NCBI GenBank assembly: GCA_958438515.1
Contig: CAUBRZ010000009.1
Location: 1 to 49,877 of the forward strand
Direction: 5' to 3'
Length of the DNA: 49,877 bases
Origin: an uncultured Clostridium sp.
Lineage (GTDB): Bacteria; Bacillota; Clostridia; TANB77; CAG-508
Shown: positions 17,879-27,000 of the stretch, piece after piece
Layout of the letters: every line of letters begins with the position of its first letter
Numbering within the stretch: the first letter of the stretch is position 1
The notes under the pieces: model-generated
What the model saw: the letters and a program-made list of their open reading frames with translations, nothing else
Database searches by the model: none
Told to the model about the DNA's origin: nothing
Translations under genes and position numbers: made by a program

Positions 17879-18871
17879 TTATATTTGACTTATAAAATAA
17901 ATCTGATGATTTTTCACTAATACTTTTACATTTTTGTTTGGTGTTAGATATTTATTACCTATATTATTGCTACATAATTTTATTATATCTTCTATATGTA
18001 TTTTTTCTATTCCTTTACAGTTACCTAAAAGCCTCGTTATAGTATATAACACAAGCCTTGCTTTTATTACTTTTTCTTGGTTATTAAATTTTTTTAAGTT
18101 TAATACTATTTGACCATTTCTTTCTTCTTGTAATATATTTTTGTATTCCTTTTTCATTTGTTCTTCAATATATAGATCTTCTTTATTGACTACATCTGAT
18201 AATCTGTCTATTGTTTCTATTATGTTTGGGTTAAATTCTTTTTTAATATACGGAATTACTACATTTCTAATTTTATTTCTTGTATATTCATTATCAAAAT
18301 TTGTTTTATCTATTCTTGGATTTAATTTGTTTTGTTCACAATAATTTTCTATTTCAAATCTTTCACATTCAATTAATGGTCTTATGTATTTTCCTCTTTT
18401 TGCTTCAATTCCTTTTAATCCAGATATTCCAGTTCCTCTTATTACATTCATTATTATTGTTTCTATTTTGTCATTTTTATTGTGTGCAATTGCAATTTTG
18501 TTTGCATTTGTTTTTTTACAGATTTCATTAAAAAATTCATATCTTACTGTCCTTCCAGTTTCTTCTACTCCTGTTTTATTATTATTGGCAAGTTTTTTAA
18601 CATCTATACTTTCAGAATAAAATTGAATATTTTTTTTATTGCAATATTTTTTTACATATTCTTCATCCTCATTTGCCTCTTCTCTTATCATATGGTTTAT
18701 ATGACAAACAATAATTTCAAAATTCAAATTTATTTTATCATCATTTTTTATTTCATTTAATATATCTAACATCGTTATAGAATCTGGCCCACCAGATACT
18801 CCTAAAACTAATATGTCTCCATTTTCTATCAGTGTATACTTTTGTATTGTTTTTAATACTTTATTTTTCAT
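17879..18871 (-). CDS. tilS: tRNA(Ile)-lysidine synthase, short form
   Basis: Adds lysine to C34 of tRNA-Ile(CAU) so that AUA is read as Ile, essential in such an AT-rich genome. The PP-loop SGGPDS is at 26-31, with HINHMIREEANEDE and the GxxGLKGI and RPLI..ER segments typical of TilS. At 330 aa it ends after the linker region and lacks the C-terminal TilS_C domain of about 130 residues found in Bacillus. No CGG codon or obvious shifted reading frame lies at its end, so this looks like a naturally short form rather than a truncation. Confidence 0.93.
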   Translation of the reverse strand: MKNKVLKTIQKYTLIENGDILVLGVSGGPDSITMLDILNEIKNDDKINLNFEIIVCHINHMIREEANEDEEYVKKYCNKKNIQFYSESIDVKKLANNNKTGVEETGRTVRYEFFNEICKKTNANKIAIAHNKNDKIETIIMNVIRGTGISGLKGIEAKRGKYIRPLIECERFEIENYCEQNKLNPRIDKTNFDNEYTRNKIRNVVIPYIKKEFNPNIIETIDRLSDVVNKEDLYIEEQMKKEYKNILQEERNGQIVLNLKKFNNQEKVIKARLVLYTITRLLGNCKGIEKIHIEDIIKLCSNNIGNKYLTPNKNVKVLVKNHQIYFISQI

Positions 18872-18914
18872 TTATATTTCCTTTCTTTGAATTTGCTTTA
18901 TTTTCACTTTATAT

Positions 18915-18952
18915 AAAAAAATAAGTAATGTATTTTCATACATTACTTATTT
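18915..18952 (-). terminator. Terminator of the surface-protein gene
   Basis: A perfect 14-bp stem (18919-18932 with 18939-18952), a 6-nt loop and a T-run on the minus strand, about 30 nt after the surface-protein stop and before tilS. Confidence 0.9.
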
Positions 18953-18983
18953 TATAATATTTTTCTGTGTTTTTCAAGGTTAA

Positions 18984-21900
18984 TTATTTCTTGGTCCATG
19001 TTCCTTGTTTTGATCTACCTGTATCTTCATTCACATAACAGTATCCCTTAGAATTTTCATTTTGAATTGTTCCTTTTGAAAAGGTTGTTTTTACACTATC
19101 TTTTGAAACATAAAATGTAGCATATGTTTTAGCAGTTGACCTATTTTTTACTAATGCGTTAGCTCCATTAATATTAATAGTTCCCGAATTGATAATTGCC
19201 TTTCCTCCAGAATTATTATATATTGTTCCTCCTGTAATAGTAGCTTTTCCATTTTTCTCTATATCTAATGCTTCTTGTCCTATTCTTGAACATTTTATTT
19301 CTCCACCACTCATATTAAAACTTCCGATTATTTATCCATACTGTATTTCCTGCATTAGTTGCTTTTACAAATCCGTCCTGCATGTTAACTATTGCCCCAT
19401 TTTGAATTGCTACGCAGTTAGTTGATACTGAAGTTCCGATTTGTAGTTTCGTTTAATATTTTAGCTCCTGTTTTTATATTTACAGTTCCTCCCATTACTT
19501 TTATACAATCACCTGCTCCTCTCGATCTAATAGTACAATTTGTTATATTTACAATTCCTGAATTATTTTGTATTACAGTTCCTGTATTCTCAAGTCTTCC
19601 TTGATCTCCCTCACTATTACTTTTAATTGTAATAGTACTTCCTGTATTAGTTATTGTACCTGTAATTTCTTTGCTGTTTAAAGATAAAGTAATATTCTTT
19701 CCTGAAGGTATTGTTACTGATTCTGTTCTATTTACTAACATTGTTATTGTTGAAGTGCTTGATGCTGATACTGCAGATGCTATACTTGCATAATATGTCG
19801 TTCCTATTTTTGCTACTGCAGTTTGTACATTTATAGTACAACTCTTTGCTTCTGATATATTTCCGGCTTTATCTTTTACCCATAAATAATATGGTGTATT
19901 AACAGTAGGTTTTAGACCTTCTATTTCTAAACTACTTGATGTATTAGATTTCCAAGAACTGTCTTCAGTTGGGGTTGTACTAGATGTACTTAAATAATAT
20001 CCTTCTAATCCACTTCCCCCTGTATCTGCTATGCCTGACGCCTTTATTGTTCCTAAATTTCCAGATACTATCGTTGTTCCTGTAAAACTTCCTATTGTTG
20101 GTTTTACTTTTTCTATTTTACTAATTGTTATACTCTTCTTATTAATATTTCCTGCTGCATCTTTTACATAGAAATAATATGTACCATTGCTTGCTGCACT
20201 ATATGTTTGTGTTGTTTCAGATTTTGGATTTTTTAAATCTGTCCATCCTGTTGATGATGCAGTTAAGTCTCCATTTGTACTAAATTTATAATAACTTATT
20301 CCTGAACCTGAATCAGTTGCTTTTGCAGTTATCTCTACATTACTATTTGTCCATCCTGTTTTGTCTAATGTTAAAGTTCCCATAGTTGGAGCTATATCGT
20401 CTACCCAATGTGCATACAGCGTACTATCTACTATAGGAGTATAACTTGCTCCTGCATTTCCTATTTTGTTTCCTCCACTTGCTGCTGTATACCATCCTTG
20501 GAAACTATATCCTGTTCTAGTAGTTGAAGGTAATACTATAGCAGTTCCAATTCTGTCATCATCATAATTCAAATATCCTGTACTTGTTGCAGTAGTAGTT
20601 GTTCCACCATTTCCATTATATGTAGTTGTTATATTATATATATATGATGCATAATAATTAGTATCATTTATTATGCTAACACTTCCTCCTGGGCCTACTT
20701 GTATTGTAGCATTTGCTGAAGTATTTGTACTCCATCCTCTAAATGTATATCCATTTAGATTTGATGTTCCTAAATCAATCTTTGCATTTGTAGTTGTTCC
20801 ATCATAATATCCAAATGCTGTTCCTGTTATTACAACTATTTTATTCGAATCTTCATAACGTTCATATTTATTTATAGTTACTGTTTTGTTGTATAACGCA
20901 TAATATATTAAATTTTCTGTTGTTGGTGTTATGCCACTTGTTGCTGTTTTTTGAGTTGACACACCAAAATAAGTTGTATTTCCTGGTCCAGTACTATTTT
21001 TTACCACTTCTGGTATTGCTATATTCCCATTATAAGTATTTATTCCACCGTTTTTTGATATATACTTTCTAATGTTACTTGCTTGTGCTTTTGCAGCACC
21101 ACTTGAAGTATAATAGTTAAATGTTGCTGTTATAGTTTTTTCATAATATGAATATATATTTATTGCATCTGTAGTTGCTGGATTTACTTTTACTATACTT
21201 GTAGATGATGAACTCCAGTTTCCTTTATTAAATGTTACTCCATCATATGCTCCTGGTGTTGGTATTTCACTAATACTAATTATATAATCTGTACCATTAT
21301 TTATATATTTTCTTGTTGCAGTTTTTGATGTATGTGATGAACCATCATAATAATAGTAAGTTACTCCCACTGTATAATACGCATAATAATTTGTATATGC
21401 TGTTGTTGGCACTATTCCACTTTCTGAATTTGCATCTTTTGCTACACCACTATATTTAGTTCCATATGCTCCTTTGCTTGATGTTACTTCTGTTGGTATT
21501 GTAATATTTCCATTAATTATATTTACCCCAGAATTTTCTGATATATATACTCTAATTCCATTTGCTTGTATTTTTGAAGCACCACTTGAAGTATTATAGT
21601 TAAATGTTGCTGTTATAGTTTTTTCATAATATGCACATATATTTATTGCATCTGTAGTTGCTGGATTTACTTTTACTATACTTGTAGATGATGAACTCCA
21701 GTTTCCTTTATTAAATGTTACTCCATCATATGCTCCTGGTGTTGGTGTATTATCTACTGTACCTATATAACTTGTTCCATTAGATGTTAATCTTCTAGTT
21801 GCTGTTGTTGATATGTGTTCTGAACCATTGTAATACCAATATGTTATTGTACAATTATAAAATGCATAATATACTGTTTGTTCCGTTGTAGGTTTTTCTA

Positions 21901-23959
21901 TTGCTGTTGTAGAATTTGCTTCTTTTGCTATTCCAATATATTTGGTTCCATATGCTCCTTTACTTGATATTACTTCTGTTGGTATTGACAATTCATTTTG
22001 TATATAATCTCCATTTGAACTCATATATCTTGTTGCTTGAGATGTTTTACTTTCTTGTACGGTTCCATTAGAGTAATAAAATGTTGCTGTTATTTGACTT
22101 GAATATGAACAATAGTAAGATATATCTTCTGATATCGTTACATTTGCTCCATTTGCTATTTCTATTTGTGCATTTGGAGTTTCTTGTTTTGACCATCCTC
22201 TTGGTATATAAGTAGTATTATCTTTTGTTATATTTTTTATTGTTGGTGATGTAATCTCTACAGATTTTTCATCATTATATATTTTACCTATAACTTTTGT
22301 ATTTATTTGTGCTGTACCATTATAAGAATAAAATGTTGCTGTTAGTTCTTTACTCCATATTGCGTATAATGTTACTGCTTCATCGGTTGTATATATTCCA
22401 TTTGCTTGATATTCAGGTGTTCTTGAATTATTTGTCTTTGACCATCCTTCGAATTTATAGTCCTTTTTCGTTGGTATTATACTACTTAATGTTAAATCAG
22501 TTCCATGTGTTTTTATCTGAGCATCTGGTACCCCTTCTCCTCCATTTGCATCATAGTTTATTTGATAACTAACTATATATGCATTTGATTTTTGTATACT
22601 TGTTGCTCTATTTCCTGCTCCATCTATTACCTTTGTATATAAATAATATGTTCCACCTGTTTTTGCTTCAGTTATAGTCTGCCCATTTTCAAATGTTTTC
22701 CAATTTGTATCATTATCTTGTGGCATAATTTCTGAGTTTGTTATTTGATATTGTAATTTATCTAAATTACTTCCACCTTCATCATTAGCTGTTAATTTTA
22801 CACTAATATCTGCTGTTGTTTGCCCTGGTAAAATTATATAATCTGTTCCACCATTTGGGCTAAACTCTACTGTTGGAATCTTTTTGTCTATATTACTAAC
22901 AGTTAATGTTGTTGTTATTTTGTTTCCTGCTGTATCTTCTGCTGTTGCTGTCACTATTTGATTATTAGTTTTTACTATTATATTTGTTATTCCATTTTTT
23001 TGATAATCGGTATTTTCTTTTCCTGTACATGTTAATGTTTTATTTTGTATTAAATTTTGCCCATATGTTGGTATTACTGTTACATCATTATTTGTCCAAT
23101 TTTCAGCACTTGGATTTGCTGTAAGTATTAATTGTTTATCAGAATTTTCTCTTGATAACACTTGTAACACTTTGCTTGTACCTATTTGTTCATTTCCAGC
23201 AATATCTGTTGCTTTTATCCACAAGTAATACTCACCTTGTGTAGAATCATCCTTTTTTAACTCTTTTTGTATTTCTGCCTTTCCTCTTATTCCTTCTATA
23301 CTTTCATAACTTTCTGGTTCTTGTGTATTACTTCTACTCCAACCATATTCTAAACTTTGTAGCTTACTTTGAGAATCTTGTGCTGATATAGTTGCTTTTA
23401 TTCTTCCATTACTACCTCCAGTTGGTAACACAAATACTCCACCGGCATTTTCTAAATCTATTGTCGGCTTTTCTTTGTCAATCTTTGTTACTTTTATTTC
23501 TGCTACTTTACCATTACTCTCAGCTTTAATTGTACAATTTTTAGTTATTTTATATCCATTTTTATTATCATATAATACTTGTTTTCCGTCTATATAAACA
23601 TTTATTGTGCTACTTTGATCAGGATAATTTACTTTCATTGTTAAATCTTCATTTGTCCATTCTTCTACATAATATTTTTTCCCTGAAGATTTATATAAAT
23701 TTATATAAATTCCAATATCTAAACGTTCAACAGTATCTTTATATTCTTTATCTAATAAGCTTTTTTCCACACTATATTCTTCTTGTATTTTTTTTGTTTC
23801 TCTTACTTGAGTATTTGTTTTATTCGAAATTCCTACATAAGACAACATTATAACTATTAGCATAAATAACATACTAGCTAATACAAATACTGTAATAGAA
23901 CCTTTTTGACTCTTTTTTAAATTATTCATAATTGTTCTAGTATTTCCTATAATCCTCAT
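18984..23959 (-). CDS. Large cell-surface protein with InlB-type and beta-helix repeats, two +1 frameshifts at CGG codons
   Basis: N-terminus: basic stretch then a hydrophobic helix (KGSITVFVLASMLFMLIVIM, about residues 19-38), resembling a Tad-pilin-like or uncleaved anchor. Ig-like stretches follow (GEYYLWIKATDIAGN), then Listeria-Bacteroides InlB repeats (YDANGG...FEGWS; TYNGNGG...FQGWYTA), several 160-residue ITATFNY units, Ig-like repeats, and a C-terminal parallel-beta-helix region (NNSGIVNITNCTIRS). The zero frame ends at 19418. Skipping C in the CGG codons at 19436-19438 and 19324-19326 extends it through 37 codons (GTSVSTNCVAIQNG...) and then 113 codons (GSFNMSGGEIKC...), giving 1657 aa with the repeat pattern unbroken. 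Probably an adhesin. Start ATG with an AAAGGAAC site. Confidence 0.82.
19324..19326 (-). other. Frameshift site 3 (AAT CGG AAG) in the surface-protein gene
   Basis: An in-frame CGG in the middle reading frame, 37 codons after site 2. In that frame a TAA follows two codons later. Dropping C gives INNGSFNMSGGEI, a regular beta-helix turn, and opens the last 113 codons. Confidence 0.82.
19436..19438 (-). other. Frameshift site 2 (AAT CGG AAC) in the surface-protein gene
   Basis: In-frame CGG, codon 1508. The zero frame stops six codons later. Dropping C gives TTNGTSVSTNCVAIQNG, which continues the beta-helix-like pattern. Confidence 0.82.
21093..21747 (-). repeat. Direct repeats of about 172 bp with 483-bp period inside the surface gene
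   Basis: Segments 21093-21264 and 21576-21747 are nearly identical at the DNA level and sit exactly 483 bp (161 codons) apart. Weaker copies of the same unit extend on both sides. Recombination between the two would delete or duplicate whole 161-residue units in frame. Confidence 0.85.
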
Positions 23960-24333
23960 TTAGATGTTCCTTTCTTAATACTAATCTTTCTACTTATATT
24001 ATAGTAAAATTTCATAAAATTTCAATATTTTTATTTTTGTAATATTTTCCTTATTTTCTATAGCACTAGGGAGCATATATCTAGGCATTTATTACAAAAA
24101 TATTTAATTTATTTTACATTTTGTTATATTTTATTACATACTTATTGTATTTTTATACTTTAAATGCTATATTTGCTTGTTTCCGTATGTTTTGGCAACA
24201 AAAAAGATATGCAATATAATATGCATATCCTTTATTTACTTCTTATAATAAAATTCATTATAAATCTATATATTAGTTATTCCTTCTACTTTTCTTAATA
24301 TTTATATAATCCTTTCTTGTTATGTCTTCAAAT
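23960..24333. other. Gene-free stretch between dnaB and the surface gene
   Basis: 374 bp. It contains the dnaB terminator (24201-24229) and the presumed promoter region of the surface gene. I could not place a convincing -35/-10 pair there. No small gene or other structure was seen. Confidence 0.5.
24201..24229 (-). terminator. Terminator of rplI-dnaB
   Basis: An 8-bp stem GATATGCA/TGCATATC (24206-24213 with 24222-24229) is followed by six T on the minus strand, about 105 nt after the dnaB stop. Confidence 0.75.
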
Positions 24334-25659
24334 CTATTTCATTAAATTCACAAATTTTGTGTAACTTCCTAACCATAATAGTTCTACTGTTCCTGTTGAA
24401 CCTCCTCTATGTTTTGCAATTATTACTTCTGCAATATCTTTTTTCTCGCTATCTTGATTATAGTAATCATCTCTATATAAAAACATTACTATATCTGCAT
24501 CTTGTTCTATTGCCCCAGATTCTCTTAAGTCTGATAACATTGGTCTATGGTCTGGTCTTTGTTCAGCTGCTCTTGATAATTGTGATAGTGCTATTACTGG
24601 TACATCTAGTTCTTTTGCTAATATTTTTAAAGATCTACTTATTTCTGATATTTCTTGCTCTCTACTTCCATTTCTTTTATTATTACTTCCTTGGATTAGC
24701 TGTAAGTAGTCTATTACTACTAATCCTATATCTTTTTCTAATTTTAATTTTCTACATTTTGCTCTTATTTCTGTGATACTTATTCCAGGTGTATCATCAA
24801 TATATATATTCGCTTCTGATAATGGTCCTATTGACCCTGCTAATTTTGTCCAGTCATCTTCTTCTAGTTTTCCTGTTCTTACTTTATTGCTATCTACCAT
24901 TGATTCACTACATAGAATTCTGTTTACTAGTTGCTCTTTTGACATTTCTAAACTAAATACTGCTACTGGTACTTTTGATTTTACAGCAGCATTGGTTGCA
25001 ATGTTTAGTGCAAATGCTGTCTTTCCCATTGCAGGTCTTGCAGCAATAAGTATTAACTCTGACCCATGGAATCCAGCTGTTCTATAATCTAAATCTGTAA
25101 ATCCAGATGGCACACCTGTTATATGTTGTTTTCTATTATATAATTCTTCTAATTTTGTAAAGCTTTCTACTAATACATCTTTTATTGGCGAATATCCCTT
25201 TTGGTTTTTTTCCTGCATTATATTAAATATCTTTTTTTCTGCGCCTTCCATTATGTCTTCTACTTCTTCTGATTGGTCATATCCTAATTCTATTATTTCA
25301 TTTGCTGTTTTTATTAATCTTCTTAAAGTAGATTTCTCTTCTACTATTTTTATGTATTTTGTTGCATTTGCCGTTGTTGGTACTTTTTCTGGTAATTCTG
25401 CTAAATATTCTAATCCACCAATTTGTTGGAATTTTCCCATTGATTCAAGTTCTGATTTTACTGTTATTATATCTATTGGCTCTGCACGATTATATAAGTT
25501 TAAAATCGCTGCATATATTGCCCTATTGTCTTCTCTATAAAAATCTTCTTCTTTTAATACTTCTACACTAGATATAACTGCATCTCTATCTGTTAGCATA
25601 CTTCCTAATATTGCTTGTTCTGCGTCTAAATCATGTGGTGGTATTTTTCCTAATTCCAT
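24334..25659 (-). CDS. dnaB: Replicative DNA helicase DnaB
   Basis: Hexameric 5'-3' helicase of the replication fork (called DnaC in Bacillus), 441 aa. The N-terminal primase-interacting domain starts PPHDLDAEQAILGSML. The RecA-like motor has Walker A RPAMGKT (208-214), IRAKCRKLK...LVVIDYLQLI (Walker B) and SRAAEQRPDHRPMLSDLRESGAIEQDAD. No intein or insertion. Start ATG 14 nt after the rplI stop with GGAGGAAT; the two form an operon under the promoter at 26145-26173. Confidence 0.98.
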   Translation of the reverse strand: MELGKIPPHDLDAEQAILGSMLTDRDAVISSVEVLKEEDFYREDNRAIYAAILNLYNRAEPIDIITVKSELESMGKFQQIGGLEYLAELPEKVPTTANATKYIKIVEEKSTLRRLIKTANEIIELGYDQSEEVEDIMEGAEKKIFNIMQEKNQKGYSPIKDVLVESFTKLEELYNRKQHITGVPSGFTDLDYRTAGFHGSELILIAARPAMGKTAFALNIATNAAVKSKVPVAVFSLEMSKEQLVNRILCSESMVDSNKVRTGKLEEDDWTKLAGSIGPLSEANIYIDDTPGISITEIRAKCRKLKLEKDIGLVVIDYLQLIQGSNNKRNGSREQEISEISRSLKILAKELDVPVIALSQLSRAAEQRPDHRPMLSDLRESGAIEQDADIVMFLYRDDYYNQDSEKKDIAEVIIAKHRGGSTGTVELLWLGSYTKFVNLMK

Positions 25660-25673
25660 TTTATTCCTCCATT

Positions 25674-26120
25674 TTATTTAGAAATGATATCTATTTTTAA
25701 GTTTCCTATAACTCCTTCATATAGTTTTATATTAACTGTCCTTATTCCTAATGTCTTTATTGTCTCTTTCAATTCTATTTTCTTCTTATCCACTTCTATT
25801 TTATACTCTTCTTTTAAAACATCTGCTATTTCTTTTGCAGATACTCCTCCAAATATTTTACCATTTTCTCCTGCTTTTACTGGTATTTTCAATTGTATTT
25901 TTGAAAGTTTCTGTGCTATTTTTTGTGCTTCTTCTTTTTCTTGTGATTTTTTATATGCATTTGAATCCTGTTTTGCTTTTAGTTTACTCATGTTTTCGTT
26001 GTTTGCTTCTACTGCTAAATTTTTAGGAAACAAAAAGTTTCTTGCATATCCATCTGATGCATTTATTATTTGATCTTTTTTTCCTACCCCTTTTATATCT
26101 GCTTTTAAGATTACTTTCAT
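25674..26120 (-). CDS. rplI: 50S ribosomal protein L9
   Basis: 148 aa with the L9 N-terminal signature MKVILKADIKGVGKKDQIINASDGYARNFLFPK (residues 1-33), the long connecting helix (about 40-75) and the C-terminal rRNA-binding domain with GKIFGGVSAKEIA. L9 sits at the base of the L1 stalk and helps keep the reading frame, which matters given the frameshift signals in this genome (inference). It is normal in length. First gene of rplI-dnaB. Confidence 0.98.
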   Translation of the reverse strand: MKVILKADIKGVGKKDQIINASDGYARNFLFPKNLAVEANNENMSKLKAKQDSNAYKKSQEKEEAQKIAQKLSKIQLKIPVKAGENGKIFGGVSAKEIADVLKEEYKIEVDKKKIELKETIKTLGIRTVNIKLYEGVIGNLKIDIISK

Positions 26121-26144
26121 ATTATCACGCCTTTCTTTTGCACT

Positions 26145-26173
26145 ATTTTATACTATTTTTAATGTTTTTTCAA
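26145..26173 (-). promoter_or_regulatory. Promoter of rplI-dnaB
   Basis: -35 TTGAAA (26168-26173), a 17-nt spacer and -10 TAAAAT (26145-26150), about 25 nt upstream of the L9 start. Confidence 0.75.
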
Positions 26174-26225
26174 GTTTTACTAAAAAAGAACCATATTTTT
26201 TTAGATTTATATATAAATCCAAATA

Positions 26226-26254
26226 TTTACATTTTTTGTAAAGTGGTGTATAAT
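26226..26254 (+). promoter_or_regulatory. Promoter of the first small membrane-protein gene
   Basis: -35 TTTACA (26226-26231), a 17-nt spacer and -10 TATAAT (26249-26254). Close to the start of transcription lies the palindrome ATGGAAAAATCCAT (26265-26278), which is nearly repeated in front of the second gene. Confidence 0.75.
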
Positions 26255-26306
26255 ATTTATAACTATGGAAAAATCCATCTTTGATAGAAATGGTAGGTGA
26301 CCTAAG

Positions 26307-26555
26307 ATGAAACTAGCAATTTTAGTACTTTTTCTATTTATATGGACAATAAAATTTTGTGCTATACTTATTATAGCTAATTTAATGTATAACTGTATAG
26401 AAAAAAGTTTAGATTGTCCATTCATGGAAGCTAAACATAAACAAGAAGAGGTCAAGAAATTAAAGATGTCTAAAACATCTTTAATTATCTTATCCATAAT
26501 AGATTTTATTATTGTCCTAGTACTAAGTTTCTTGTTATATAGTTTTCTTTCATAG
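26307..26555 (+). CDS. Small membrane protein with two helices, function unknown (copy A)
   Basis: 82 aa with two hydrophobic helices (about 3-27 and 57-80) joined by a charged loop (CIEKSLDCPFMEAKHKQEEVKK). It is not recognised. ATG with an AGGTGA site; it has its own promoter and a strong terminator at 26561-26607. It resembles the next gene in size, helix positions, promoter and leader motif, suggesting paralogues, though sequence identity is low. The pair is inserted between gdpP and rplI, which are adjacent in many Firmicutes. Confidence 0.72.
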   Translation: MKLAILVLFLFIWTIKFCAILIIANLMYNCIEKSLDCPFMEAKHKQEEVKKLKMSKTSLIILSIIDFIIVLVLSFLLYSFLS

Positions 26556-26560
26556 TATGT

Positions 26561-26607
26561 AAAGGTGATATGAAATGGAGAAATTTTCTGTTTCACATCA
26601 CCTTTTT
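26561..26607 (+). terminator. Terminator of small membrane-protein gene A
   Basis: A 15-bp stem with one mismatch (26561-26575 with 26591-26605) is followed by a T-run on the plus strand. Confidence 0.85.
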
Positions 26608-26629
26608 ATATATTTTAAAAATTCCCTGT

Positions 26630-26658
26630 TTGCAATTTTATGTAAAATATTGTATAAT
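26630..26658 (+). promoter_or_regulatory. Promoter of the second small membrane-protein gene
   Basis: -35 TTGCAA (26630-26635), a 17-nt spacer and -10 TATAAT (26653-26658). The 12-nt sequence GGAAAAATCCAT follows the -10 element (26671-26682), as it does in front of gene A. Confidence 0.72.
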
Positions 26659-26708
26659 ATATTTAGTTACGGAAAAATCCATTTTTAGCAAAAAGGAGGA
26701 CACACAAT

Positions 26709-26948
26709 ATGCTAAATACATCTATTATCATTATCACTTTAATTATATGGGCAGTGAATGCTTATATGCTTTGTATAACCACATATTTCTGTTTTGTACT
26801 ATTCAGAGAGCTTTCTTCTTTATGTTCAGACCCAAAAGAACGGAATTCTAAAAATCTCAGAAATTTAAGATTTTCTAAAAATTTCGGAGTAGTACTTTTA
26901 GTTATTACAATTGTATGGTTAGCACTTCCACTAAAGTTCTTCTTGTAA
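26709..26948 (+). CDS. Small membrane protein with two helices, function unknown (copy B)
   Basis: 79 aa with helices at about 4-30 and 59-78 and a charged loop between, the same layout as copy A. ATG with a strong AAAGGAGG site. It holds the only in-frame CGG in the window that is not at a frame break (26841-26843, GAA CGG AAT). Read through, the protein keeps its second helix. If this CGG shifted +1 like the others, the product would end after 52 residues and lose it. The preceding base is A here, but T at all four shift sites. Closed by a strong terminator. Confidence 0.7.
   Translation: MLNTSIIIITLIIWAVNAYMLCITTYFCFVLFRELSSLCSDPKERNSKNLRNLRFSKNFGVVLLVITIVWLALPLKFFL
26841..26843 (+). other. 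Only in-frame CGG codon without a frame break
   Basis: Codon 45 of small membrane protein B, context GAA CGG AAT. The zero frame keeps the second membrane helix; the +1 frame stops after eight more residues. It is the test case for whether a T before CGG is needed for shifting. Confidence 0.7.
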
Positions 26949-26954
26949 CTAGAA

Positions 26955-27000
26955 ATGACGTAAATAGGGAAATTTTTTCCTTATTTACGTCATCTTTTTT
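26955..27000 (+). terminator. Terminator of small membrane-protein gene B
   Basis: A 17-bp stem with one G-T pair (26955-26971 with 26977-26993) and a T-run on the plus strand. It also sits at the 3' end of gdpP, but has no T-run in that direction. Confidence 0.9.

Noticed and set aside
26207..26596. Minus-strand ORF of 129 codons across small membrane gene A
   Set aside because: It lies opposite a gene with promoter, ribosome binding site and terminator, and has none of these itself.
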